Of a stretch of 64,000 nt of DNA, positions 14,141 through 24,795 are shown piece by piece. Source of the DNA: Ficedula albicollis (taxonomy: Eukaryota > Chordata > Aves > Passeriformes > Muscicapidae); the NCBI RefSeq assembly GCF_000247815.1, contig NC_021674.1:33529462-33593461 (forward strand). The letters are read 5' to 3'. The position numbers and the translations under genes are program-made. The notes under the pieces are model-generated. The model had not been told where the DNA came from. It did no database searches and worked only from the letters and a program-made list of their open reading frames with translations. Each line of letters begins with the position of its first letter. The stretch's first letter is position 1.

Positions 14141-14279
14141 GAGAATGGGAAGCTGAACATATTCAAGCAGTCTATAGCAAAAGGCAGAGATTTATGATGC
14201 ACTATGAATAGAGAATGGGAAGCTGAACATATTCAAGTAGTCTATATCAAAAGGCAGAGATTTATGATGCACTATGAAT
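14141..14279. repeat. Two-copy tandem duplication, 70-bp unit
   Basis: GAGAATGGGAAGCTGAACAT starts the copies at 14141 and 14211. There are two substitutions between copies. Confidence 0.95.
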
Positions 14280-15607
14280 CAATTTTATCTCTGCATAATG
14301 ATGAATTGTTATTTTATTATAAACATCTATAGATGCTCACAGCACTACCCAAGTGCAACTAACAGTGTGGATGTTTGCAGGTGATTTTGCAAGCAGGAAT
14401 TAATTTAAATGTTAGAAATCCAAGTGTATGTTTTTCACAATGTACAGAAAATCTCTGGTATAGAAAAGTAGAGTATCTATGAGGACTGTGTCTTCGAGAG
14501 AAGCAGCAAACTTTTAGATGACTGAAACAACAGATTCTTTAAAAATATAAAAGAAAAATTATAAGCACACACTTGCATTTCCTATATAATATTCCTTTGA
14601 AAACAAAAATGCTTTTCCTTAAAATGTAATTATTCAAGACAACACGTGAATTACTTACACTATCTATAATACATTGCAAAATGTATTATAACAAAGAGAG
14701 GAAGGCATGGTTTGTTTCACTATTGGCAAACAAAACAACCCTAAACTAAAGAAGAGAAATCACATAAGATGTGATACAAATGGACACTGTAGCTTAGGAC
14801 AGATGTGAACATGAATACCAAAACCAACTGGAACTTCAGGGACAACTGAGATGGAAGCAGAATGCAATTATCCACACTGGCATCTGTCCAGGACATCAGA
14901 GCTAATGATTCAGAAAAAGATCCCATGGGGACCTTAATGGAAAATGATCAAGACCTGGTTTTCCAAGCACATAAGAAAACAAGGCCAAAAGCAAAATGAA
15001 ATGAAATTTGTAAATGTTTTCACTTTTTGTTTTTAAAAAACTTATCAATTGTTTAAGAAATCTGGTGTGGGAGAAAAAAATTCTGTAAAAGCCCATGAAA
15101 AAAATTCTAAATAAGGTATGGGGATTTAATTATGTAACTCTGATACTTATACAAGTAAAGTAGCAAAATATCTGCCCCATAATACAGCACACAAACTATT
15201 TTCTGAATACTGAGTCTTGGTAAGTAAAAACAAAAATGATTTCTGAATTATTGTAACATACAGAGAGCCCAGAGAACTAAGGAAAAAAGGAATAGTCTTA
15301 AGATAAATGAGAACTAGCAAAAGTAACAATGCTCAGAGAGACCCCTCATACTTAATCTGAGTTTCAGGGCATATAAACGAATTTCAAGGAACTATGGAGA
15401 TTGTAAAAAAACTTCATAAAGGGCTGGATACCTCCACATGCTTTGTGGTATTTCATGTATTATATATTTTAGCAGAAAATTATTCAATAAGTGTATAAAA
15501 CTTTATATGCTTCTATTCAGTTTCTATGTCTCCCACACTAAAAATCAACCAACAGTATAAAGTAATGTTGAAAAGTAACGGTATAAAGCAAAATGAGACA
15601 GCATAGT

Positions 15608-15768
15608 GTCAATAACAATAACAATTTTTAAAAAAAAAAAATTTTGGAATTACAAGTAGGGGGAAAAAAAACACAAAAAAGATAGAAAGAGTCAATAACA
15701 ATTAAAAAAAAAAAAAATTTGGAATTACAAGTAGGGGAAAAAAAACACAAAAAAGATAGAAAGAGTAC
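15608..15768. repeat. Two-copy tandem duplication, 83-bp offset
   Basis: Copies start at 15608 and 15691 with GTCAATAACA and end with GATAGAAAGAGT. They differ mainly in the length of A runs and a short AATAAC insertion. Confidence 0.93.
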
Positions 15769-16392
15769 CAATGTGAATTCTGTCACATATCTGATTAGTG
15801 TTGAAACATTATCTTCAATTACAAAGATGGTTCCTGAAAATATTTTTGTTTCAAATTACAGCCTGTATTCATAGTTCATGTGATTCTGTTCAAAGAAACT
15901 TTTTCTCCTATATACTTAGGCCTCTAATGAAAATGCAGTTCTGATTTTCCTATAGATTCCACTAAGTACACAAAGAAACAAAAGTTGTGCAAGTAATTTT
16001 GAAGCTTCATGCAATAGCACATAAGTATTAAAAAAGTAAAACCTCAATGTAAAAATGTATGCACTATTGTATATGTATGTAGAAATATTGGCAATGTATG
16101 TAGTAAGGCAAACATTGGGTAAATCAAAAAATGAGCAGACAAGATGTTCATTGTAAAATGCAAAAATAAAAATACTACAGCAAAAATACAGGTGAAGGCT
16201 TTGCTTCAAGACAACAGACACGTTTTTCCTTTCGTCTTTGAAATAACTGTTCTTTCCCACAAAGTTTTTTATCTTTGATTCTGTTACTCTACAGAGCAAA
16301 CCTTCAGAAGGCAAGCTGCGAGAAAATCAGATGGACCTTTTGCAAAGCAGACCTTGGAAGTACTTCCTGAAATCTGGCTGGCAATTACTCAC

Positions 16393-16450
16393 TTGACTGA
16401 AGATCCGAGAAAGTGTAGAGTCTCTCAGAAGGGCACACTGCTTGTCTGAG
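16393..16450 (-). CDS. SMYD3: SMYD3 internal exon (fourth coding exon): short linker
   Basis: This is a 58-base minus-strand exon. The acceptor is TTTTTCCTCTACAG (AG at 16452-16451), with a plausible TTAAT branch region upstream, and the donor is GTGAGT (16392-16387). It enters in phase 0 and leaves after one base of a codon. The 19 complete codons read LRQAVCPSERLYTFSDLQS; the split codon closes as Asn with the next exon. Human SMYD3 has the corresponding SEKLYSFYDLESN stretch. About 9 of 19 residues match, mostly in the LY-F-DL core, so identity here is weak. The exon is recognised mainly by position, phase and that core. Confidence 0.85.
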
Positions 16451-17518
16451 CTGTAGAGGAAAAACAGATAATTAACACTTGCATAGCATGTTTTATCCTG
16501 AAAACACTCTACAAGACTGATTATTCCATGTGATAAACATCTAAGACAACTAGGTAAGGCCAACAGCATCAACATAAATCCAGGGCCTTGCATAAACTAT
16601 TCTAAAAAACTAAGTTTCTTTCTTGCTGTAAGACTTTCTACTAATTTCAATTTCTTTAAAACTTTGGCAGCTTACCTTTAGTAACTTACTTTAGCCCTTC
16701 AGAGCATAACTGAAATCAGTTTATGAGGTTTGCAGTTTCAGAGTTCATGTGATTATAATTAATGCACAGTATTGCTAGCTACATATTTGCCCTTTAAAAG
16801 CTATCATACACAAGCTCTTCGGATTAATGTATAAAATAAATGTGAAATCATGTTTTATCACCTCAGACAGCAATGAAGGCCAACACAGACATCAACATAG
16901 CAGGTTCAGCAAAAAAATGAGCAAATTTCTTTTGATTTGCAATCCCACACATTTATAAGCTGCTTAAACTAAGAGAAAATTAAGTCCATATGAAGTAATC
17001 AAACCGTGGGAATGTCAAATACCCAGGGCATCCAAGAGAGTTTAGAAAAATATTAATAAAGGTAATTGAGACATGGAAAGCATGGCATTATGGCCTCTAA
17101 AGAAAAGGCTAGCCACCAGTGCTTCTGTCCTTACCACTCATTCAAACAACACCAACTGAGGCTTCCATCAGTTTAATAGAAAAGCACTAATAACTTCAGT
17201 AGTATTGAAGGGAAAACAGTGTCTCCCTGTGTTTTCCTTCCAGGCAGGAATAAGCTTAGAATGCTACCACAAAGCCATAGGAAAAGAAAGTCAATAAACA
17301 TGTCCCTTGAGCTTAGTTACGTCCATTTTGGAATCTCTTGATCCCTTCAGCATTTCTGTAAATTAATCAGTAAACTTGTAATGCAATTTGCAATCTAGTT
17401 TTTTTCAGCATTCCCAGTCACTTCAGCCTTGTAGGTCATAATTACATTAAAAATTTAGAACAAGAAAGCATTTATCAGAATTTGCTGCACTGAATCAATC
17501 TAAAGGAACATTACTTAC
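16451..17518 (-). other. SMYD3: SMYD3 intron between third and fourth coding exons (1.07 kb)
   Basis: The intron is bounded by the GTAAGT donor of the exon at 17519-17626 and the CTACAG acceptor of the exon at 16393-16450. It is AT-rich, and I recognise no repeat or gene in it. Confidence 0.87.
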
Positions 17519-17626
17519 TAGTTTAAAAACAATCCTGCCAGCAAGTCTGACAGAGTCTGGAGGAAAATTGGGTTCGATGCTCTTAAGACACCTGCATTCC
17601 AGCTTGTGGTCCAGCCAAGCTTTTTT
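17519..17626 (-). CDS. SMYD3: SMYD3 internal exon (third coding exon): end of MYND finger and start of post-MYND linker
   Basis: This is a 108-base minus-strand exon of 36 codons, phase 0 at both ends. The acceptor is ...TCCTGATAG (AG at 17628-17627) and the donor is GTAAGT (17518-17513). The peptide begins KKAWLDHKLEC, giving the His and Cys that finish the MYND zinc sites (DHKxEC). It continues with CLKS, PPDSVRLAG and RIVFKL, typical of the segment where SMYD3 returns to the SET fold. Compared with human SMYD3 as I remember it, about 27 of 36 residues match and the exon limits coincide. It follows the MYND exon across a 7.1-kb intron and precedes the next exon across a 1.07-kb intron. No stop or frameshift is seen. 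Confidence 0.9.
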
Positions 17627-17910
17627 CTATCAGGATATTTTAAAAAGGAAGAAAAGGAAAATAAAGTCCATTTTACTTTATATAACCTGTATCCTACTTT
17701 TTTATATCCACACACATTTTATATGTATAGTTATTTACAGTTAGATATGTACACAAATATGCTCAAAACAATACACCTTGATTCTCATTTGTTGTGGCAT
17801 GAAGCAGTGACAGTATGTAGCTCTTACTTCCCAAGATTGAAGAGAACTAGAAAGAATGCTATCTAACACACACAAAACTCTAGGCAAGAGTTCACTCAGC
17901 AACCAAGACT

Positions 17911-18065
17911 GCAGAGGCCTTCAGATTCCATTCATTGTACTAAATGCAGCTGCACTAATGCAATGGCCAAGTTTTCAGGGCTGAAATTGCAGAGGCCTTC
18001 AGATTCCATTCACTGCACTAAATGCAGCTGCTCTAATGCAATGGCCAAGTTTTCAGGGCTGAAAA
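17911..18065. repeat. Two-copy tandem duplication, 78-bp offset
   Basis: GCAGAGGCCTTCAGATTCCA starts the copies at 17911 and 17989. They differ by three substitutions. It lies about 300 bases upstream (in gene direction) of the third coding exon's acceptor. Confidence 0.95.
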
Positions 18066-18073
18066 AACTGTGT

Positions 18074-18193
18074 CCAAACATCCCTGAGCTGATGAGGTAC
18101 CAATGCCCACAGCTGGGAGAACTGGTAGTGATCCCAAATATCCCTGAGCTGATGAGGTATCAATGCCCACAGCTGGGAGAACTGGTAGTGATA
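18074..18193. repeat. Two-copy tandem duplication, 60-bp unit
   Basis: The copies at 18074-18133 and 18134-18193 contain TCCCTGAGCTGATGAGGTA. They differ by a few changes. This duplication nearly abuts the preceding one. Confidence 0.95.
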
Positions 18194-21100
18194 TTTTTCA
18201 CAGTTTGGACCAGGAGTGGTCACTGATACCAAAACAGAAGACAGAACCAAAAATGTTTTAGTGTCATGTATTACCCAAACCTGAAATTTTTGTTTCATGG
18301 GCCACTTTGATTAGAATGGCAGAGACGGATTAACACTTCCATAGCAGGGAAGAGCCAGGATGACAAGATAAAGGAAGCACTGAAATATGTCTCTTTTCTT
18401 CTCTACCATTGATTATTGCCCCAATATTAGGGCATAAGAATGAGTCTTCAGCTAAAGAAACATGTTGGAAGAAAATTTCTGAACACTTTTTTTCCTGTCT
18501 TCTGTGTCCACCAGCAGGAAATTCTGTTTATAATGCACAAAACCTCCAAGTCCATTTATTAACATACTACATATTTACACATTTCATTTGCATATGCACA
18601 GTTTATGTTTGAAGCCACACAGCTGTTTCAAATAGTTTTAAAAGCAAATTAAAAGAACTGGGCACAACAAAAATTTGCTACAATGACAAGTAGTCAGAAC
18701 CAATGGATTCTGAAGGTGACATTTTCTCACAACCATGCAGTAAGGGAAAAAACCAAGAACCCAGGAAAACAGTTTCTGTTAGATGAGTGCCACAGAGAAA
18801 ATTATTGCGCAACATTAAGTACATGTTCAGCAACTAAAAAAATATAGAAAATGGCAGAGCTATGTGTAAGGGCACAGCAGACCTGGAGATGCTGTCATGT
18901 GAGTTGTAAAGATTCTAAAGGCAATCACACAACTTTTTCTTAAGTTGCATTTAAGTGAAGGAATTGTTTCAGGTAACTAGGTTTCAGCACCAGTAGCATT
19001 TATTATGTTTAATTCAGGATTTTCTTCCCCTGGGGTGAACACATAATAAATAAATAGAACTTTTTATTTCTTTCAGATACGTGAGAGATTTGTGATTTCA
19101 TTTCTTTTACCCATAACTCCACAAGAGGAAAAAAGGCATTACAACACCAAGAAGGCATTAATCCAAATACAGTTAGTGTCACATGCTGTCTGACAAATAA
19201 AAGTTAAGTATTTAATGCTGAATAGAATTATCCTTGTCTAGAAAAAACAAGGTCATTCTTGTAAATGTCCAGACATCATTCTGTGTAATATAATTATATT
19301 GGCATTTTTATCCAACTTAAACTAAAAATGTTCCTAGGAGTAAGCCTTTATCTGTCAAATTTTTTCCTCTACATAAATGTTGTACAGAATTTTAAACATG
19401 CTAGAAGTGACACCGAAATGATTAATAACTACCCAACCAATACAGCTGTAATAAGATGAAATATGCTGTTCCACACATCACACAGCATCATGTGCCATGT
19501 TTCTTTGAGAGCATTCCCATGTGATAAGAATAGCTCAAACACACACCTTCCATGAAACAGCACTTTGGCCAAAACTGACGCCAAAATGGAATCACTGATT
19601 CCTCTGCAGAAGGAGCTGGAATGGGGATTGCCAGTCACTTATTCCCAAATGGTCAGGGAGAAAGAGGAAAACTCCAAATGCAATAAATATAATGAAATTC
19701 AACAATATTTCTTCTTACTGTCCATACAACATGGATGAAAATTACAGGGCAACATGAAAATAAGAATTTGTGACCCCAGAGAGACCTACTTTTAATGTCA
19801 GCCTCTAACAATAGTTATTGGTTGGACTTCTGTTAGTCCCACATTTCTTGGTGGGACAGTTTTCTTAATTCTGTGTATCCTGCTCTCAGTAAAGGTATTT
19901 ATATGCTATATCCAGCATGAGTATAAACACTGTAGTGTAGAGACATGACGACCAGGGAAGGTCTTCAAATTTTGCAAAGATTTCTTTTCCCCCTGTTGGA
20001 AATGAACACCAATAGAAGAAGGCAAAGAAAGTGAACAGTACACGGCAACACAAAACACTCCTCCTCAAGGCTTCACTACACTTAGGAACTTGGAAAGAAT
20101 ATTCTCCTATCTATCTCCTCCCAAAGCACTGTCTCTCCTCCAATCTCAATGCATCCCAAGTGCAAATCCTCAGGCTCCACCCAAGTGAAGACAGCCAGCA
20201 CCCACATGGCTGCAGAGATGGTGCAGGACAGAGTTCTTTGCCAGGGGCAGATTGAGAGTCCGCCCACTGAACCAACACCAGACCAGCTCCAACACCTCCC
20301 TGCACAACTCAGGCCCAGGATTCCTCCTGCTGGCTCAGGTCACAGGCAAAGACCCCTCACAAATGCCTGCAGTGTCTTGCATATTTTCAGCTGAGTGATT
20401 TTGCCAATGCACATCCATCCTTTCACAGGCATATGCTATTGCTGTCTCCCCTTGGAGCCTGAATCTGCAAAAGATCCTAAAGCAATGCTGATGAAACAAA
20501 GATTTCCCTTTGTCTTCTATGCATGATCAAAAAAATTGAACACTTCCTGCAGATTAATGTGTTAATAAAAAGCTGCTAAAGACTAGAGCTGCTTAACCAA
20601 ATCAAAGGAGGATATTTTTCCATTGGAGGGTTTTGATCTGTTAAAAGCAAATAATCTGTAATTTCCAAGGGATTGTTTGAATTTTCACATAATGTCTTTT
20701 TTTAAATCATGACATTTACTTTTATTACATTATTTCAATAATGTTTGATAATATCGTATTCTGAATACTGCCTGAAATTACTCTTCCATTTTTCAGGGAT
20801 TATCATCTATATCACTGGTCCCCAATCTATGGGATACACCATATTAATAAACATTGCCAGGAATGACCACAACAGTGATTATGAGGAGCAGCAGATGTGA
20901 TAAGCCTACCTTTGGAGAGACACCCAGCCAACATAACATTGTTAGAAGGCAAGCAGCCCATGAAATTAGGCATCAGGAAGTGGAAAAGGGGCTATGACAG
21001 ATAAATGCCAAGTAAGGGCAAAAACCAATGAGGTCTGACTGAAAGAAAAAAAAATTTAAAGCAAAAAATCTGTATGTACTTGATCCTGAAATCAGAATTC

Positions 21101-23150
21101 AGTTGCAAAAGGTCACCCTAAATATCTCTTGGATAAGTTCCAGTTCCACATTTCTAATTTTTTTTTTAATTAAATGAAAATGGTAAAAGTGAAAACAGCT
21201 TGGTTCAACCGGCCTAAAAAAGAAAAATAATGGGAATGTTTGAAATTTGGAACAATTCACTCATAATCTTTAAAACTGATATTATGGAGATTTGTAAACC
21301 TGGATATTCTGATTTGCATATAGGTTTTTCTCAGGACTGCTGGCTTTGCATACATATTCCCTTAAAGAATAACTATTCTCACTGCAAGTTCCAAAAAAGA
21401 GAGACATTTCCAAAGACTATTTCTTCTCGTTAAGGTTAGCCTGAAGATAGCTTTTTGTACCACTTGACATTTTAAAACAAATGAAGATGCTTACAAGACA
21501 TTTGCACCTTTAAAAATGGCTATTTTTGGTACACTCTGAAATATAAATCCCCTGTTGCATTTACATTGAAGTTTCTTTCACAAAATCCACCTTTATTCTA
21601 GACCCAGTACACCTACTGAGATTAAATTTTTTAAGTCAGATTTTTATATTAATTCTGATTTCATTTAATGTATTCATTACAAAACACTAGAAAAATAACA
21701 GGTTTTAAGCCTAAGTGTTTTGAGTTGCAGCATCACACATTCAAAAATAATCAAATGGTTCTGCAACTAAGTGTGAATTGCAAATTCAGCTGCATAATTT
21801 GCATTTCAAAGTTATCTGTATTTATAAAACTAAAATAGTCCTGTTTTGTCAATATTCACTTTTTTAAATGTGCAAAATGCAGTTTCATCAATACCCTGCT
21901 GTTTATTTGTTGACCAATTAGTTCAATTAGAAGTGCACATATTAATGAATTGCACTTAAGCTACAGAGGCTAAGTAGGGCACAAAGCATTTGGTTTAGCT
22001 TTCCTAACAGCTGCTATAAAACCAGAGCAGCACAATGGTTTAGCTGGCTTATTAGAACAAATATGAATCAGAGGACAGTTCTCAAGAGCAAAGAGATCTG
22101 GCTGGTCTCAGTTTTAACTGTATCACCTCTTTCAAGTCATCAATCCCAAAAAATTCACTGCTTTGACTACAAAATAGCCTCTTTTTTTTCCTGTCATTCT
22201 CTATCGCTACCTAATATCACAGGATATTATACACATTAATTCAGTATTAATTTATATATATAAACAGTATAAGTAATTATTTAACTGCAAATACGCTGCA
22301 TGTTAAGTGCAGATTAATTTTAGCAGCAGTAGCCTGTCTCACTGAAATCCCCAGAGCTGGAAACACAAAACAAAGATACTCAAGATTGCTTCAGGCTATC
22401 CCTTAGGAATCCTTGAAGAATGTTCATGCCGTTGCACAGTTGTGCTTTTCAAAGAGGAAGCTCCAGTTCCTACCTCCATTGCCTCCACACCTAAGCTGGG
22501 ACAGGTTATTGCATCACACCTTGCAGATTTGCTTCTGCAGGCCAGAGCCAGCAGTCTCATTTCACATTAGAGACCTGCCAACAGAAGCTTTACCAATGAC
22601 TCTCCTAGAAGATATTTGTTTTAAACTTACCTTGCAAATACTCTGGTCTTTTATAGTCTTTAATGCCATGTTTTCCTATGATGTCCCATAATAAATCTAC
22701 CTGTGGCATTATTATTGATGCTACAGTAAGCACCTAATGTACGTTGCACACTTTTGCCATACGATGAATCAAAATGACAGATCTTCCTCTTTTCCCTCTC
22801 CATATGTTTTAATTCTCAAAAGGAGGGATTTGTGGTGTCTTGAGAACACTACAGATTATATTAAAGCAGAATTGTTTGTAGGAGCACGTGATATGTGACA
22901 AGATCAGCCCTGAGGAGAAAGACTTGGGGATGTTGGTTGACAAGAAGCTCAACATGACCCAGCAATGTGCACTTACAGCAAAGAGCCAAACATGTCCGGG
23001 GCTGCATCCAAAGCAGAGTGGGCAGCAGGGAGGGAGGGGATTCTACCTTTCTGCTCTGCTCAGACCCCATCTGCAGTGCTGCATCCAGATCTAGGGCCCT
23101 TAACATAAGAAGGACATGGAGCAAGTCCAGAGGAGGGCCACAAAGATGAC

Positions 23151-23340
23151 CAGAGAGCTGGGTCACTTCTCCTACGGAGACAGGCTGAGAGACCTTGCAG
23201 CAGCCTTCCAGTACCTACACAAAAGGGCTGGAGAGGGACTGTTTACAGAGAGCTGGATCACTTCTCCTACGGAGACAGGCTGAGAGACCTTGCAGCAGCC
23301 TTCCAGTACCTACACAAAAGGGCTGGAGAGGGACTGTTTA
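23151..23340 (+). repeat. Two-copy tandem duplication inside CR1, 95-bp unit
   Basis: CAGAGAGCTGG starts the copies at 23151-23245 and 23246-23340. They differ by one G/A. A normal CR1 has this block once. Confidence 0.95.
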
Positions 23341-23461
23341 CAAGGGCATGTACTGGTAGGGCAAGGGAGAATGGCTTCAAACTGAGAGTATCCTTAGCTT
23401 AGACATTAGAAAGAACTTCTTTACTGTGAGGGTGGTGAAGCACCAGAACAGGCTGTCCAAA

Positions 23462-23523
23462 GAAGCTGTGGATGCTCCGTCCCTGGACGTGAAGAAGCTG
23501 TGGATGCTCCATCCCTGGACGTG
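23462..23523 (+). repeat. Two-copy tandem duplication inside CR1, 32-bp offset
   Basis: GAAGCTGTGGATGCTCC occurs at 23462 and 23494, each followed by (G/A)TCCCTGGACGTG. Standard CR1 has one copy. Confidence 0.93.
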
Positions 23524-23586
23524 TTCAATACCAGGCTAAATAGCACGCTTTGAGCAACCTGACCTAGTGGAAGATGTCTGTCCATA

Positions 23587-23730
23587 AGAACTAGTGGTCT
23601 CTAATGTCCCTTCCAACAGAAAACGTCCTACGAGGCTTTCATTCCATGCCAAAGACCCATAGAACTAGTGGTCTCTAATGTCCCTTCCTACACAAACCGT
23701 CCTACGAGGCTTTCATTCCATGCCAAAGAC
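23587..23730 (+). repeat. Two-copy tandem duplication inside the CR1 tail, 74-bp offset
   Basis: AGAACTAGTGGTCTCTAATG occurs at 23587 and 23661. Both copies run to TTCATTCCATGCCAAAGAC, with a few substitutions. Confidence 0.95.
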
Positions 23731-24044
23731 TTAACTTAAAAAGTTATAGAGCATTACTGCTAGTCTACTTTGACCAGTAGCTGCTTTTCATAATTTTTCT
23801 CTATTTAGGAAAAGAAAAAAATACTGTACACACACTCCCCCAAAAACACCCAACTACTACCAACCCTCACCCTCTCAACAAAAAAACAAAAAAAAAAAGC
23901 AAAACAGAAAATCACAGTGTAAAACTATGAGGAGCCATTTAAAAGTTCAAGTGCTCTGTAAGACAATCCTATAGATCTAGTCAAATATAAAAGTTAAGAT
24001 TTTAGGCCTTTGAGAACTTTTCATCTTTGAGAAATATCTCATAG

Positions 24045-24340
24045 GACAGAATCACAGGATGAGTCAGGCTGAATGGATCTATGGAGATCTCTACTTGCAA
24101 AGCAGGGTCAGCTCTGGGGTCAGAGCCAGCTCAGAGCTTTATCCAGTGGGGTCTCCAGACCCTCAAACACCCCGGCCAGCCTGTCCCACCTCTTGGCTGT
24201 CAAGAGCTTTTCCCTGTATCCCATGTGAACCTCTAGTCTTTCAACTTGAGCCTGTTGCCACTTGTCCTTCTGCCATGGACCACCTTTCTTCTTGAAAAAC
24301 CTCCTCAGAGATGCAGTTTTCCTTAAGGCCTTCTCTTCTC
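24045..24340 (-). mobile_element. CR1-type LINE fragment in the opposite orientation
   Basis: The + strand shows the complement of a CR1 3' end. It starts with ACAGAATCACAGGATGAGTCAGG, then GCAAAGCAGGGTCAGCTC, a TCCAGTGGGGTCTCCAGACC region, CAAGAGCTTTTCCCTGTATC, and CTTGAGCCTGTTGCCACTTG. The element therefore reads on the minus strand, sense with SMYD3, and ends about 390 bases from the MYND exon. It is heavily mutated and appears to belong to a different, older subfamily than the copy at 22861-23735. Confidence 0.85.
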
Positions 24341-24731
24341 AACACATTCTTGACCCTTATTTCCTCTTTAAAAACTGGAATATAGAATTTACCATTATAA
24401 AAAGTACTCTTGAAATAAAAATTGGTTTACCGCAAAGTTGACTTAGAGCTTTCAGTCTAAAGACAAGCTTAAGAATTATTACTCCCCCTCTCGCCAAGTC
24501 CAGTCAAACACCACACATTTCAACTTAGTTTTGTACTGATCAGAATCTCATATTTGTAGCTATAAAAATACTGAAACAAAACAAGGCAGCATGTTTGCCC
24601 ACCCTGTCCAAAGCTACAAATTAATTGCAGTGTGGAAGTATGACAACAAGCAAAGTGTATGGAGACCCCATTAAAAAAGTATTCAAATGTCTATTTTCTT
24701 AAACCATTTATAGCTGTTATTTTTACCTTAC

Positions 24732-24795
24732 CTGACAAGATCTACCACAGTATTTAGCAACCTTGCACTGAGAGCACCTGTGCAGTTTTTCATTC
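24732..24795 (-). CDS. SMYD3: SMYD3 internal exon (second coding exon): MYND zinc finger core
   Basis: This 64-base exon is read on the minus strand. It has a polypyrimidine acceptor (T-rich run, then AACAG, ending at 24796) and a GTAAGG donor at 24731-24726. Its first base completes a split codon; the next 21 codons include RCSQCKVAKYC followed by GRSCQ. The CxxC and CxxxC spacing is the zinc-binding core of a MYND finger, here supplying four of the eight ligands. From memory, human SMYD3 has the equivalent exon from codon 55/56 to Q76, the same size and phase, with about 15 of 21 residues identical. SMYD proteins use MYND for protein or DNA contacts next to a split SET methyltransferase domain. 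SMYD3 methylates MAP3K2 and has been reported to act on histones. SMYD1 and SMYD2 fit less well. The first two MYND cysteines should be on the preceding exon, which I did not find. Confidence 0.88.

Larger units (their letters stand above)
13433..16392 (-). other. SMYD3: SMYD3 intron between fourth and fifth coding exons (2.96 kb)
   Basis: The donor is GTGAGT and the acceptor is a pyrimidine-rich AAG. The intron contains two short tandem duplications (14141-14279 and 15608-15768). Two chance-looking ORFs lie here (13554-13862 on +, 15916-16314 on -), with no motif and no codon signature I can support. Nothing else is recognisable. Confidence 0.85.
22861..23735 (+). mobile_element. CR1-type LINE, 5'-truncated 3' end
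   Basis: The + strand carries the familiar order of an avian CR1 3' region. It starts with the GAGAAAGACTTGGGGATG stretch, then GTTGACAAGAAGCTCAACATG, the GTCCAGAGGAGGGCCAC block, GAGACAGGCTGAGAGA, a stretch close to TTAGAAAGAACTTCTTTACTG, and a tail ending in ATGTCCCTTCC and TTTCATTCCATG. In CR1 this encodes the extreme C-terminus of the reverse-transcriptase ORF plus the 3' UTR. Stops and indels break the frame, so it is a dead copy. It is antisense to SMYD3. It is interrupted by three separate internal two-copy duplications, listed below. Confidence 0.93.
17627..24731 (-). other. SMYD3: SMYD3 intron between second and third coding exons (7.1 kb)
   Basis: The intron is bounded by the GTAAGG donor of the MYND exon and the TGATAG acceptor of the next exon. 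It holds two abutting tandem duplications (17911-18065 and 18074-18193), a moderately GC-rich stretch of unknown origin (about 20130-20390), and both CR1 fragments. No further exon is seen. Confidence 0.85.

Noticed and set aside
15916..16314. 132-codon minus-strand ORF next to the fourth coding exon
   Set aside because: It is hydrophobic, Phe/Tyr/Leu-rich peptide typical of translated AT-rich DNA. It does not connect to the SMYD3 frame and has no motif.
16327..16593. 88-codon minus-strand ORF overlapping a SMYD3 exon
   Set aside because: It is a wrong-frame shadow. The real coding frame is the one bounded by the splice sites at 16393-16450.
17518..17715. 65-codon minus-strand ORF overlapping a SMYD3 exon
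   Set aside because: It is a shadow frame of the exon at 17519-17626. The correct frame gives KKAWLDHKLEC.
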